Positions 43,964 through 52,918 of a stretch of DNA of 64,000 nt are shown here, piece after piece. The notes beneath the pieces were generated by a model, which was not told the DNA's origin, made no database searches, and saw nothing but the letters and a program-made list of their open reading frames with translations. The stretch lies in contig CAVZMV010000002.1 of assembly GCA_963776465.1 (NCBI GenBank), forward strand, positions 2,046,001-2,110,000, written 5' to 3'. The stretch's first letter is position 1. The number at the start of each line of letters is the position of its first letter. The stretch comes from DASRHK01 sp963776465. GTDB lineage: Bacteria > Pseudomonadota > Gammaproteobacteria > Nevskiales > Nevskiaceae. A program made the translations under genes and the position numbers.

Positions 43964-45217
43964 TCAGGCAGCCGCAGTCGCCGGGGCCAGCCGCGCCTCC
44001 CGGATCGGCAGGCAGATCAGCGCCGCGGCGGTGGCCAGCGCCATATCCGCGTACCACATCCAGCCGTAATCGCCGAAGCGCGAGATGGTGACGCCGCCGA
44101 GCCACGCGCCGAAGAATCCGCCGATCTGATGCGACAGCAGCGTCAATCCGAACAGCGTGCCGAGATAGCGCGTGCCGAAGAGCTTGCCGACGAGCCCGGC
44201 CGTTGGCGGTACCGTTGCCAGCCAGCTGAAGCCCAGCGCCGCGGCGAACACGTAGAAGGTCAGCGGCGTGCGCGGCGATGCGAGGTAGATCGCGATGATC
44301 ACGGCGCGGCTGCCGTACATCGCGGCCAGGATGTACTTCATCCGGTATCGGCTGCCGAGCGCACCGGCGGTCAGGCTGCCGGCAATGTTGAAGAGCCCGA
44401 TCAAGGCCAGCGACGTCGCCGACACGCTCGCCGGCAGGCCGCACAGCCCGACCTCGCCCGGCAGGTGAGTCACCAGGAAGGCGATGTGCACGCCGCAGGT
44501 GAAGAAGCCAGCGTGCAGGAACAGGTAGCTGCGATCGCGCAGCGCGCGCTTGAGCTGCGCTTTCAGCGTCTCCGACGGCGGCACTGCCGGCGGCACGAAC
44601 GCCAGGTTTGGCGCCTTGGCTGCGGGCATGCGCGCGGCGTGGCGCCGATCGCGCAGCCCCGCGATGAGCGGCAGCGTCAGCAGCGTCGACGCAGCCAGGG
44701 TCAGCATCGCCGCGATCCACCCGAAGGCGCCGATCAGCGCCTGCGCCACCGGCGCGAACACGAACTGGCCCGCGGATCCGCCGGCGTTGATGAAGCCCGC
44801 GGCGAACGAGCGTCGCGATTCGGGCAGCTGCTGCGAGGTCGCGCCGATCAGGATCGAGAAGCTGCCGGCGCCGGCGCCCGCGGCGCTGAGCACGCCCAGC
44901 GTCATCATCAGCGCCCATTCCGAATGCGCCAGCGGCGTGAGCGCCAGACCCAGAGCCAGGAGCAACGTGCCGCCGACGAGCACGCGCGACGGGCCTTGCC
45001 GGTCGGCGATCGCGCCGAAGATCGGCTGCACCGCACCCCAGACGAACTGTCCGACCGCGAGCGCGAAGCTGATGGCGACGATGCCAAGACCGGTCGCCTC
45101 ACGGATCGGAGCGACGAACAGGCCCATCGATTGGCGCGCGCCCATCGTCACCATCAGGATCGCGGCCGCCGACAGCATCAGCGTCCAGGCGGCTCGGGGC
45201 GAAGTGCCAGTCGTCAT
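43964..45217 (-). CDS. MFS transporter
   Basis: A 417-residue major-facilitator carrier with 12 helices. Seen: helix 1 AWTLMLSAAAILMVTMGARQSMGLFV, the loop 2-3 motif GAIADRQGPSRVLV, and the second half AAMYGSRAVIIAIYLAS...GLVGKLFGTRYLGTLFGLT. The GARQSxGLF start is common in MFS proteins close to monocarboxylate and oxalate/formate carriers. ATG at 45217 is chosen over 45238. Substrate not predictable. Divergent from the ferredoxin-reductase gene, with 87 bases between. Confidence 0.87.
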   Translation of the reverse strand: MTTGTSPRAAWTLMLSAAAILMVTMGARQSMGLFVAPIREATGLGIVAISFALAVGQFVWGAVQPIFGAIADRQGPSRVLVGGTLLLALGLALTPLAHSEWALMMTLGVLSAAGAGAGSFSILIGATSQQLPESRRSFAAGFINAGGSAGQFVFAPVAQALIGAFGWIAAMLTLAASTLLTLPLIAGLRDRRHAARMPAAKAPNLAFVPPAVPPSETLKAQLKRALRDRSYLFLHAGFFTCGVHIAFLVTHLPGEVGLCGLPASVSATSLALIGLFNIAGSLTAGALGSRYRMKYILAAMYGSRAVIIAIYLASPRTPLTFYVFAAALGFSWLATVPPTAGLVGKLFGTRYLGTLFGLTLLSHQIGGFFGAWLGGVTISRFGDYGWMWYADMALATAAALICLPIREARLAPATAAA

Positions 45218-45304
45218 GCGGCCGGATTCTAAAGGCAAGCTCGATCGGATGGTCTAACGCGCGCCGCCTAGCGTAGGCTAACGGCCAAGAACGCCGGAGA
45301 CGCC

Positions 45305-46439
45305 ATGAACGCCGCATCGGAACAGGGCTCGAAGAACGGCGGCGCCACTTGGCGCTCCCGCATCGAGGCGATCACCGACTACTTCTCGTGGCCGCTGCGC
45401 ACGTCGCACTACGTTGAGCTCGTCAACCCGCTGTGGGCGAGCCATTCGCTGCAGGCGCGGGTGATCCAGGTGTGGGACGAGACGCGCAACTCGCGCACGC
45501 TGACCCTCAAGCCCGGCATCAATTGGCGCGGCCATCGCGCCGGCCAGCACATGCGCGTCGGCGTCTCGGTCGGCGGCATGCAGTACACGCGGACCTACAC
45601 CATCTCCTCGCCACCGGGCCGCGATGACGACATCGTCACCATCACGGTCAAGGCGATCGAAGGCGGTCGCGTGTCGCATCACCTCGTGCGCAACGTCAAG
45701 GTCGGCGACTACCTGCCGATCGGCCTGCCACAAGGCGATTTCTACGTGCCGGATGCCCAGCCGGTGCAGCCGCTGTTCATCACCGCGGGCAGCGGCGTGA
45801 CGCCGGCGCGCAGCATCGTGCGCGCGCTGATCCACCAGGGCCGCCTGCCGGACACCGTCCATGTTCATTACGCGCCGCACGAGTTCGACGTGATCTTCGG
45901 CAAGGAGCTGCGCGAGATCGCGCAGCAGCACCCGCGCTATCGCCTGGTCGAGGTGCACACGCGCGCGGCAGGGGATGCGGAAGGCACGCGGCGCGCGTCG
46001 CACTTCAGCGGCGAGCAGCTCGGCATCCTCTGTCCCGACTGGCGCCAGCGTGAGGTCTACGCCTGCGGTCCGCCGGCGATGCTCGAATCCGTCGAGGCGC
46101 TGCTGGCGTCGGCCGGCCGCACGCGACACCTGCATCTGGAGCGCTTCCGCGCGGCGTTTGCGCAAGTGCCGGCGGATGCAGTTGGCGGAGCCGTGCGCTT
46201 CGTCAAGAGCGACCGCACGGTGCAGGCCGACAACAAGACCACCTTGCTGCGCGTCGCCGAGGACGCCGGGCATGAATCCGCCGCACGGCTGCCGCATGGG
46301 CATCTGCCACACCTGCAACACGCGCCTGGTGTCCGGCGCCGTGCGCGATCTGCGCAGCGGCAAGCTGCTCAACGAGGCCGGCAGCATCGTCCAGACCTGC
46401 ATCTGCGCCGCCGCCGGCGACTGCGCGCTCGACCTGTAG
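45305..46439 (+). CDS. Ferredoxin/flavodoxin reductase with C-terminal 2Fe-2S domain (frameshifted)
   Basis: A 377-residue (repaired) electron-transfer protein: FAD-binding FNR domain (RTYTISSPPG), NAD-binding part (FITAGSGVTPARS, YACGPPAMLES), then a plant-type 2Fe-2S domain whose Cys set is CRMGICHTCNTRL...QTCIC. The frame changes at a GGG run at 46268-46270; removing one G gives AGMNPPHGC, and 1134 bases remain. It precedes the desaturase gene by 10 bases. The pair matches mycobacterial Rv3230c-DesA3, in which the reductase feeds electrons to the desaturase. It is predicted to do so here. Confidence 0.88.
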
Positions 46440-46449
46440 AGACCCGCCA

Positions 46450-47629
46450 ATGACGACCACCGTGCCGCTTCCCGTCAATCTCACCGCTGCGCAGGTCGAG
46501 GAGTTCGGCCGCGAGCTCGAGGCGATGCGCGACGAGATCTTCGACAGCCGCGGCGAGCGTGACCGGCAATACATCCTGAAAGTGATCCGCACGCAGCGCA
46601 CGCTCGCGGTCGTCGGCCGCTTCGTCATGTACGCGGGCCTGTTCTTCATCCCCGCGTGGGGTCATGCGCTCGCAGCGTGGCCGATGGCGCTGGCGATCAT
46701 CGGCACTGGCACGATCATGCTCGGGCTCGCCAAGATCCTCGAGAACATGGAGATCGCCCACAACGTCCTGCACGCGCAGTGGGACTGGATGAAGGACCCG
46801 CAGATCCAGTCCAACACCTGGGAGTGGGACACGATGAGCCCGTCGGACCGCTGGATGCACTCGCACAACGTCGTGCACCACACCTGGACCAACGTGCTCG
46901 GCAAGGACCTGGACGTCGGCTACGGGATCATGCGGGTGACGCCGCTGCAGAAGTGGAATCCGTTCTACCTGCTGCAGCCGCTCTTCTTCATCCTGCTGAT
47001 GCTGTTCTTCGAGGAGGGCGTGGCGCTGCACGAGCAGGGCATCGACGATCACATGAAGGGCAAGGCGACGTTCGCGCAGATCAACCCGTTGCTGAGGCGC
47101 ATCGGCCGCAAGGTCTGGCGGCAGGTGGTGAAGGATTACATCGCCTGGCCCGGCGCGGCGGCGCTGGTGTCGATCCCGATCTCGTTCTACGTGCCCGCAT
47201 CGCCGTGGCTGGTATTCGGGCTGATCGCCGGCGCCAACGCCATCGCCAACATCATGCGCAACATCTGGGCATTCATGATCATCTTCTGCGGGCACTTCCC
47301 GTCGGGCGCGTACAACTTCACGCTCGACCAGGTGGAAGGCGAGACCCGCGCGCGCTGGTACGTGCGACAGCTGCTGGGCTCCTGCAACATCGAGGGCGGC
47401 AAGCTGTTCCACATCCTGTCCGGCAACCTCAGTCACCAGATCGAGCATCACCTGTTCCCGGACATGTGCAGCAACCGCTATCCGGAAGTGGCGCCGCGCG
47501 TGCGCGCGCTGGCGGCGCGCTACGGGCTGCCGTACAACATCGGCTCGCTGACGCGACAGTTCGGTACGACCTGGCTGAAGAACCTGCGGCTGGCGTTCCC
47601 GGGCCCGGAGCCGCGGGCGCAGGTACTGA
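46450..47629 (+). CDS. Membrane acyl-CoA/fatty-acid desaturase
   Basis: A membrane di-iron desaturase with three His boxes: HNVLHAQ, HSHNVVHH and HQIEHH, between about four helices (FVMYAGLFFIPAWG, ALAIIGTGTIMLGLA, LLQPLFFILLMLFF, AALVSIPISFYV). It inserts a double bond using electrons from the upstream reductase. The open frame runs on to 47853, antisense to the VOC gene, with no similarity; a single-base insertion before 47627 would give TGA at 47627-47629 and a natural length of about 392 residues, one base from the VOC stop. That end is used here. Similar to DesA3/linoleoyl-CoA desaturases; regiospecificity unknown. Confidence 0.85.
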
Positions 47630-47630
47630 C

Positions 47631-48119
47631 TCAGCAGGGAACGCTCCGTCCGCGCACTGCCGCCTCGATCCGGGCGACGTCGATCTTCTGCATGCCCATC
47701 ATCACCTCGAAAGCGCGCTTGGCCACATCGCCGCCTTTGGCCATCGCCTCGGTCAGGACGCGTGGCGTGATTTGCCACGACAGGCCCCATTTGTCCTTGC
47801 ACCAGCCGCACGCGCTCGCGACGCCGCCGTTGCCGATGATCGCGTTCCAGTAGCGATCGGTCTCTTCCTGGTTCTCGGTGGCGATCTGGAACGAGAAGGC
47901 TTCGCTCTGCTTGAACGCGTCCCCGCCGTTGAGGCCGACGCACGGCACGCCGCAGACCGTGAACTCGACCGTCAGTACCTGACCCGCTTTACCGCCCGGG
48001 AAGTCCGATGGCGCCCGATGGACCGCGCCGACCGAGCTGTCGGGAAAGGTCTTGGCATAAAACCGCGCTGCCTCTTCGGCATCGCGCTCGTACCACAGAC
48101 AGATCGTGTTCTTGTTCAT
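47631..48119 (-). CDS. VOC-family (PhnB-like) protein
   Basis: A 162-residue VOC protein of the PhnB/3-dmu-9_3-mt group. Seen: ICLWYERDAEEAARFYAKTFPDSSVGAV at the start, QVLTVEFTVCGVPCVGLNGGDAF, and AFSFQIATENQEETDRYWNAII. The metal-site residues of glyoxalases are not all present, so it may be a non-catalytic member. Start ATG with GGAGG upstream. Read away from the desaturase and towards it tail to tail. Confidence 0.85.
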   Translation of the reverse strand: MNKNTICLWYERDAEEAARFYAKTFPDSSVGAVHRAPSDFPGGKAGQVLTVEFTVCGVPCVGLNGGDAFKQSEAFSFQIATENQEETDRYWNAIIGNGGVASACGWCKDKWGLSWQITPRVLTEAMAKGGDVAKRAFEVMMGMQKIDVARIEAAVRGRSVPC

Positions 48120-48139
48120 CGACGTGCCTCCATGACAGT

Positions 48140-48589
48140 TCACCGATTGCCGCGCGGCGCAGAAGACCAGTGGATATGAGCGATGCGCCACCCATCTGGC
48201 GTGCGGGCCATGATAAGCGTCTCCGCTGTGTCCAGGTCCACGCTCTTTCCTTTGTGACGTCCTTTCAGGCGCCCGCGCGTCGCGACCCACGCCGAAATCC
48301 CGTCACCGCCGCTCACTTGCGAAATCTGTTCGTGCTCGAGGTCGGCCAGGAAAGCGATGTCCGCAGGCAAGTGCTTGGCCGCGTACTCCGCGGCCGAGGT
48401 TTCAGCGCCGCCGGCTTCGTAGACCAGCACGTTCGGCAGAAGCAGCGCCAGCGCCGCGTCCTTGTCGCCCGTTTCCAGCGCTTTGGTGAACGCCGCTGCG
48501 ACGTCCGTCGCGGACGCGGTAGCGCCGTCCGCGCCGAAGGCTAGGGCAGGCATCGCCAGCAGCACGGCGACGAATAGTTGCTTTCTCAT
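48140..48589 (-). CDS. NTF2-like (DUF4440-type) exported protein
   Basis: A 149-residue protein of the NTF2/SnoaL fold. Seen: a signal peptide (MRKQLFVAVLLAMPALAFGA), then DVAAAFTKALETGDKDAALALLLPNVLVYEAGG and a last strand DGWRIAHIHWSSAP, typical of DUF4440. The pocket residue pattern is not clear. Its ATG overlaps the DctA stop by four bases, so it is coupled to DctA. No function can be given. Confidence 0.78.
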   Translation of the reverse strand: MRKQLFVAVLLAMPALAFGADGATASATDVAAAFTKALETGDKDAALALLLPNVLVYEAGGAETSAAEYAAKHLPADIAFLADLEHEQISQVSGGDGISAWVATRGRLKGRHKGKSVDLDTAETLIMARTPDGWRIAHIHWSSAPRGNR

Positions 48590-49839
48590 CGTTCGATCTC
48601 GGCCTTGAGCTTGCCGGCGTCCAGGACGCCTTCCCACTTGGAGACGGCCAGCGCTGCGACGCCGTTGCCGATCATGTTGGTCAGCGCCCGCGCCTCGCTC
48701 ATGAAGCGGTCGATGCCCAGGATCAGCGCGAGCCCCGCGACCGGCACCGACGGCACCACCGCGAGCGTCGCGGCAAGCGTGATGAACCCGGAGCCCGTCA
48801 CGCCCGCGGCGCCCTTGGACGTGAGCATCGCGACCACGAGGATCTGCAGCTGCTGGCCCAAGGTGAGCTCGATGTTCAGCGCCTGCGCCACGAACACCGC
48901 GGCCATCGCGAGGTAGATGTTGGTGCCGTCGAGATTGAACGAGTAGCCCGCGGGCACGACCAGGCCGACTACCGGCTTGGGGCTGCCGAGCCGCTCGAGC
49001 TTCTCCATCAGCGGCACCAGCGCGCTTTCGGAGGACGAGGTGCCGAGCACCAGCAGGAGCTCGGTGCGGATGTAGGCGATGAACTTGAAGATGCTGAAGC
49101 CGGCCCAGCGCGCCACGGCGCCGAGGACGACGACGATGAAGATCAGGCAGGTGAGATAGAAGCTGCCCATCAGGCGCGCCAGCGGCGCCAGGCTGCCGAC
49201 GCCGTACTTGCCGATCGTGAACGCCATCGCGCCGAACGCGCCGATCGGCGCGAGCTTCATCACGAGATTCACCATGCCGAAGAACACCTGCGAGAGGGCC
49301 TCGAGCAGCTGGCGGATCGGCTGCCCACGCTCGCCGATCGCGAACAGCGCGAACGCGAAGAGGATGGCGACGAGCAGGACCTGCAGCAGATCGCCGTTGC
49401 CGGTGAACGCGTCGGTGAAGGTCCTCGGGACGATGTGCAGGACGAAGTCGGCGACGCTCTGATCTGCCGCCTTCTTCGCGTACTCGTTCGTCGCGACCGG
49501 ATCCAGCGTGGCGGGATCGGCGTTGAAGCCGGCGCCGGGGCGCGCCAAGTTGACGACGCCGAGGCCGATGAGCAGCGCCAGCGTCGAGACGACCTCGAAG
49601 TAGACGATGGCCTTCACGCCGATGCGGCCGACCTGCTTGACGCTTTCGACGCCGGTGATGCCGAGCACGACGGTGAGGAAGATCACCGGACCGATCAGCA
49701 TCTTGATCAGCGCGATGAAGCCGTCGCCGAGTGGCTTCATCTGCACGCCGAGGTCGGGGCGGAAGTGCGCGAGCAATCCGCCGAGCACGATGGCGACCAG
49801 GACCCACAGGTACAGACGACCGCCGGACGCGCTCTTCAT
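48586..49839 (-). CDS. dctA: C4-dicarboxylate:cation symporter DctA
   Basis: A 417-residue inner-membrane symporter of the DAACS family. Seen: N-terminal LYLWVLVAIVLGGLLAHF, IALIKMLIGPVIFLTVVLGI, the substrate region GTSSSESALVPLMEKLE, GYSFNLDGTNIYLAMAAVFVAQA, and SKGAAGVTGSGFITLAATLA with the metal/substrate Asn/Asp after it (FMSEARALTNMIGN). It imports succinate, fumarate and malate with protons or sodium. The histidine kinase just upstream (49861-50925) is transcribed the same way and may regulate it. Confidence 0.92.
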   Translation of the reverse strand: MKSASGGRLYLWVLVAIVLGGLLAHFRPDLGVQMKPLGDGFIALIKMLIGPVIFLTVVLGITGVESVKQVGRIGVKAIVYFEVVSTLALLIGLGVVNLARPGAGFNADPATLDPVATNEYAKKAADQSVADFVLHIVPRTFTDAFTGNGDLLQVLLVAILFAFALFAIGERGQPIRQLLEALSQVFFGMVNLVMKLAPIGAFGAMAFTIGKYGVGSLAPLARLMGSFYLTCLIFIVVVLGAVARWAGFSIFKFIAYIRTELLLVLGTSSSESALVPLMEKLERLGSPKPVVGLVVPAGYSFNLDGTNIYLAMAAVFVAQALNIELTLGQQLQILVVAMLTSKGAAGVTGSGFITLAATLAVVPSVPVAGLALILGIDRFMSEARALTNMIGNGVAALAVSKWEGVLDAGKLKAEIER

Positions 49840-49860
49840 GCGCGCATCATACGGGCGTCC

Positions 49861-50925
49861 CTACAGCGGCAATCGCACCGTGAATTCCGAGCCTTTGCCG
49901 GGCCCGGCGCTGCGCACCTCGATCGTGCCGTGATGCGCGTGCACCAGCTCGCGGACCAGCGACAGGCCGATGCCCAGGCCGCTTTCCGGTTCCGCGGGCG
50001 AGGCCTGCGTGAACAGCTCGAAGATGCGCGGCAGGAGCTCGGCGGGGATTCCGACGCCGACGTCTTCGATGCGGGCGACCGCCTCGTCCGCCTCCGTCGA
50101 CACCTTCACCCAGATGGGGCTCTGCGGCGGCGAGTACTTCACCGCGTTGTCGAGCAGGTTGTAGAAGACCTGGTGCAGGCGCTGCGGGTCCGCGCGCACC
50201 ACGATCGGCTCCGCGGGCGCCAGGATGCGGACGGATTGCCCGCGGGCGGAGACGCGCACGTGCAGGCCGTCGGCCACGGTGCGCAAATGCGCGGCGAGGT
50301 CGACTTCCTGCAGCCGCAGGTCCAGCTTGCCGGTGTGCAGCCTTGCCAGGTCGTGGGCGTCCTGCGACAGGCGCTGCAGTACGTCGAGCTGGCGCCGGAC
50401 GATGGGCAGCATCTCCGCGGCGGAAGCCGGGTTGCGCTCCACCAGCTGGACAGCGTTGGACAGCGGCGACAGCGAGTTGCGCAGCTCGTGCGCCATGCGG
50501 CCGAAGAACGCTTCGGCGTCGTCGATCCGGTGCTCCAGCGTCTCGATCTGCGAGCGCAGGTCGGTGCGGTCGAGCGCGGCCTTGGCAAAGCCCAGGAGCT
50601 TGCCGTCGCGCGAGCGCAGCGGCACCGTGGCGCCGCTGAGCCAGATGCGCGTGCCGTCCTTGCGCACGTGCCAGCGATCGTCCTGCGAACGGGCGTCGGC
50701 CGCGGCGACCTCGAGCTCGTGCTCCGGAAGACCGAGCTCGACGTCCTTGCCCTGGAACAGCGTCGCGAACGGCTTGCCGATCATCTCTTCCCGCGAGAAG
50801 CCGAAGGTCTCTTCGGCGGCGGCATTCCACGCGACGACGTCGCCGGCGGGGCTGACGACGATGAAAACGAAGTGCCGGGTCTGTTCGGCGAAGAGTTCCG
50901 CGTATGGCTCTTCCAGGTTCGGCAC
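49861..50925 (-). CDS. PAS sensor histidine kinase
   Basis: A 354-residue soluble kinase. Domains: PAS at about 15-125 (FIVVSPAGDVVAWNAAAEETFGFS, WHVRKDGTRIWLSGATVPL), HisKA with His146 (FFGRMAHELRNSLSPL) and HATPase (NLLDNAVKYSP, GVGIPAELL, GLGIGLSLVRELV). There is no receiver domain and no membrane segment. The start GTG at 50925 follows the stop of the outer-membrane-type gene by 43 bases; a longer frame upstream is not coding. DctA follows after 21 bases, so it may sense a dicarboxylate or redox state; that is inference. Confidence 0.85.
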   Translation of the reverse strand: MPNLEEPYAELFAEQTRHFVFIVVSPAGDVVAWNAAAEETFGFSREEMIGKPFATLFQGKDVELGLPEHELEVAAADARSQDDRWHVRKDGTRIWLSGATVPLRSRDGKLLGFAKAALDRTDLRSQIETLEHRIDDAEAFFGRMAHELRNSLSPLSNAVQLVERNPASAAEMLPIVRRQLDVLQRLSQDAHDLARLHTGKLDLRLQEVDLAAHLRTVADGLHVRVSARGQSVRILAPAEPIVVRADPQRLHQVFYNLLDNAVKYSPPQSPIWVKVSTEADEAVARIEDVGVGIPAELLPRIFELFTQASPAEPESGLGIGLSLVRELVHAHHGTIEVRSAGPGKGSEFTVRLPL

Positions 50926-50968
50926 GGGAGTAAGACGCGGCCCTTGCAGAAACGTTCCGGCAGGACGG

Positions 50969-52187
50969 CTACTCGATGCTGGCCCGCAGGAACACCAGGA
51001 ACGACATCGGATTGCTTCCGGTACTCGTCCTCGAGCGCATCCGGGATCAGGTAGAAGCTGGCCAGCGCGCCGGCGCTGAGCGCCACATGCGCCGTCGATG
51101 CGAGCTTGTAGGCGCCGCCGACGCTGAGCTTGCCGACGCGCACTGCAGCGTCGGCCTCCTCGACCAAGTGCTCGTTGTGCAGGTACTCCGCGCGGCCGAA
51201 CAGCGTCAACGGCGAGCGAAACTGGCGCGTCGACTCCAGCGAGTAGCCCGGGTGATTGTGCTCGCCTTCGCGATTGACGCCGACGGCGAGCGTCGTGCTC
51301 CAGGAGCCGCCGTCGATCGCCGCGGTGTGGCTGATCGACGCGGTGGTGCGGCGCACGCTGATCTCGGGCTCCAGCTGCTCGGGCGATGCCAAGTAGCCGA
51401 AGCTGACTTGGCCCGACCAGGCCGGAGTCGGGTTGTAGCTCAAGCGCGCCGACCAGGAATCGAAGCCTCGGGTCTCGATGTTCCAGCGAAATTGATCGGG
51501 CTCGCGGCCGTTGAACGCGGACGCCTCCAGCTTGAGGTCGCGCCAGGTCGATCCCAGCGTGACCACGCCGAACGTGATGTGGGTCGAGTCGAGCCAGTGA
51601 TGCGTGAGCGGCGCTTCCGGGATCTGCATGCCGGACGCGCGATGCATGAACGCGGGCGGCCCCAGCGCCGGCTCGCCGGGAAGTCCGACGTAGCCGAACA
51701 CGGAGCCTTCTCCGATGGCGACGCTGTAGGTCGTTGCCAGCTCCATGAACAGGTCGTGCGGATGCTGCCGATCGACCAGCGGCTCGACGCCATCCGCCGT
51801 CTCGCCGGTCTGCAGCAGCAGGGGATAGCCTGATTTCCCCATCAGCGGATCCAGCGACAGCATCGTCCGCACGGCCCAGGTTCCCGGCCCGAGCGGACGC
51901 TGCGCCATCGCCATCAGCATGCTCGGCACGAACACCTTGCTGTCGCCGCGCGGACCGCCCTGGCGGTCGTACACCAGGTCGGCGTAGCCATGCAGCATCA
52001 GCATCCAGTCGCCGGACATGCTGTGGTAGCCCGGCATCGGCGCGAGCTCCGGCTGCCAGCTGGTACCCGAGGCTTCCCGCGACATCGGGTAGGGACCCAG
52101 TGCGCCCTGCATGTGCATGTGGTGCTGCGCGACGGCCGGCGTCGCACCCAGCATCAAGGCCACTGCGATCAGCTGTGCTCGTTGCAT
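50969..52187 (-). CDS. Outer-membrane-type protein, copper/metal-cluster associated (frameshifted)
   Basis: A 405-residue (repaired) exported protein that I do not know by name. Seen: a signal peptide ending PAVAQHHMHM near residue 20, His/Met-rich N-terminus (QHHMHMQ, YHSMSGDWMLMLHGYADLVYD) and a beta-strand-rich body ending MSFLVFLRASIE, suggesting an outer-membrane barrel. The end needs one base removed near 51016-51020; then the length divides by three and the stop is at 50969. Relatives sit in copper and metal clusters, but none is seen here. The Met/His-rich start could bind copper; inference. Confidence 0.75.
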
Positions 52188-52202
52188 GTGCCCAAGCTTG
52201 GC

Positions 52203-52826
52203 TCAGCGCCGGGCGAAAGCAAAGAACAGGAAGAGATCCGTAAGGTCGGCGGCAGAGGCGTAGCGCTTGCCGGTCTGGAATTGCACCGTGGTCAGGCCGT
52301 TGATGTGCGCAGCCAGGTGCGCGGCGATGACTTCCGGCTCGCTGCGCAGCGTCTCGCCCTTGGCCAGCGGCGAGCGGCGGATGAAACGGGCGATCTCGTC
52401 GATGACCCAGCGCGCCTGCGTCTGCATCCTGGCGGCGATGTCGGGACGGCTGAGCGCGATGGTCTGCGCGACGATGAACAGCCGTTCGCCGGAGGTCGGC
52501 TTGTCGCGGTTGAGCTCGGTGGCCACGACCTGGGCAACCTTGGTCAGCGCTTCCCGCAGGGTCAGCCCCGGCCGCAGGCTCTTGAACAAGAGCTCCACCA
52601 CTTGCACCGTGGCGCGGGTCTGCAGCTCGCAGAACAGGTTCTGCAGATCGCCGAACAGGGTGTAGACCGGCTGGCGCGAGTAACCCGCGCGATCGGCGAC
52701 CTGCTCGATGGTCAGCGATTCGTAGCCGCCCTCGCAGAACAGCGCCCAGGCGGCCTCGAGCAGCTGCTCCTTGCGCTCGGATTTCTGCTCTTCGCGGGAC
52801 TTGCGGACGGGCTGGGTTCGCGGCAT
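52203..52826 (-). CDS. TetR-family transcriptional regulator
   Basis: A 207-residue TetR repressor. Seen: N-terminal helix-turn-helix QLLEAAWALFCEGGYESLTIEQVADRAGYSRQPVYTLFGD with basic residues before it, then an all-helical ligand domain ending LFLFFAFARR. Divergent from the TonB receptor gene by 92 bases, where an AGTAT-AC-ATACT inverted repeat lies 8 bases from its start. It very likely represses itself and the receptor; the inducer is unknown. Confidence 0.88.
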   Translation of the reverse strand: MPRTQPVRKSREEQKSERKEQLLEAAWALFCEGGYESLTIEQVADRAGYSRQPVYTLFGDLQNLFCELQTRATVQVVELLFKSLRPGLTLREALTKVAQVVATELNRDKPTSGERLFIVAQTIALSRPDIAARMQTQARWVIDEIARFIRRSPLAKGETLRSEPEVIAAHLAAHINGLTTVQFQTGKRYASAADLTDLFLFFAFARR

Positions 52827-52833
52827 GTGAATA

Positions 52834-52845
52834 AGTATACATACT
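52834..52845. promoter_or_regulatory. Inverted repeat, probable TetR operator
   Basis: AGTAT-AC-ATACT, five-base arms and a two-base gap, stands between the TetR gene and the TonB receptor, 8 bases from the TetR start. The surrounding AT-rich stretch is unusual in this GC-rich DNA. Confidence 0.5.
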
Positions 52846-52918
52846 GTTTTGTTTGCTGCGCTGCGGAACCGAATCTGCTTGCCGCACAGGACGGGCTCGG
52901 TGTAATTTAAAAAACATC

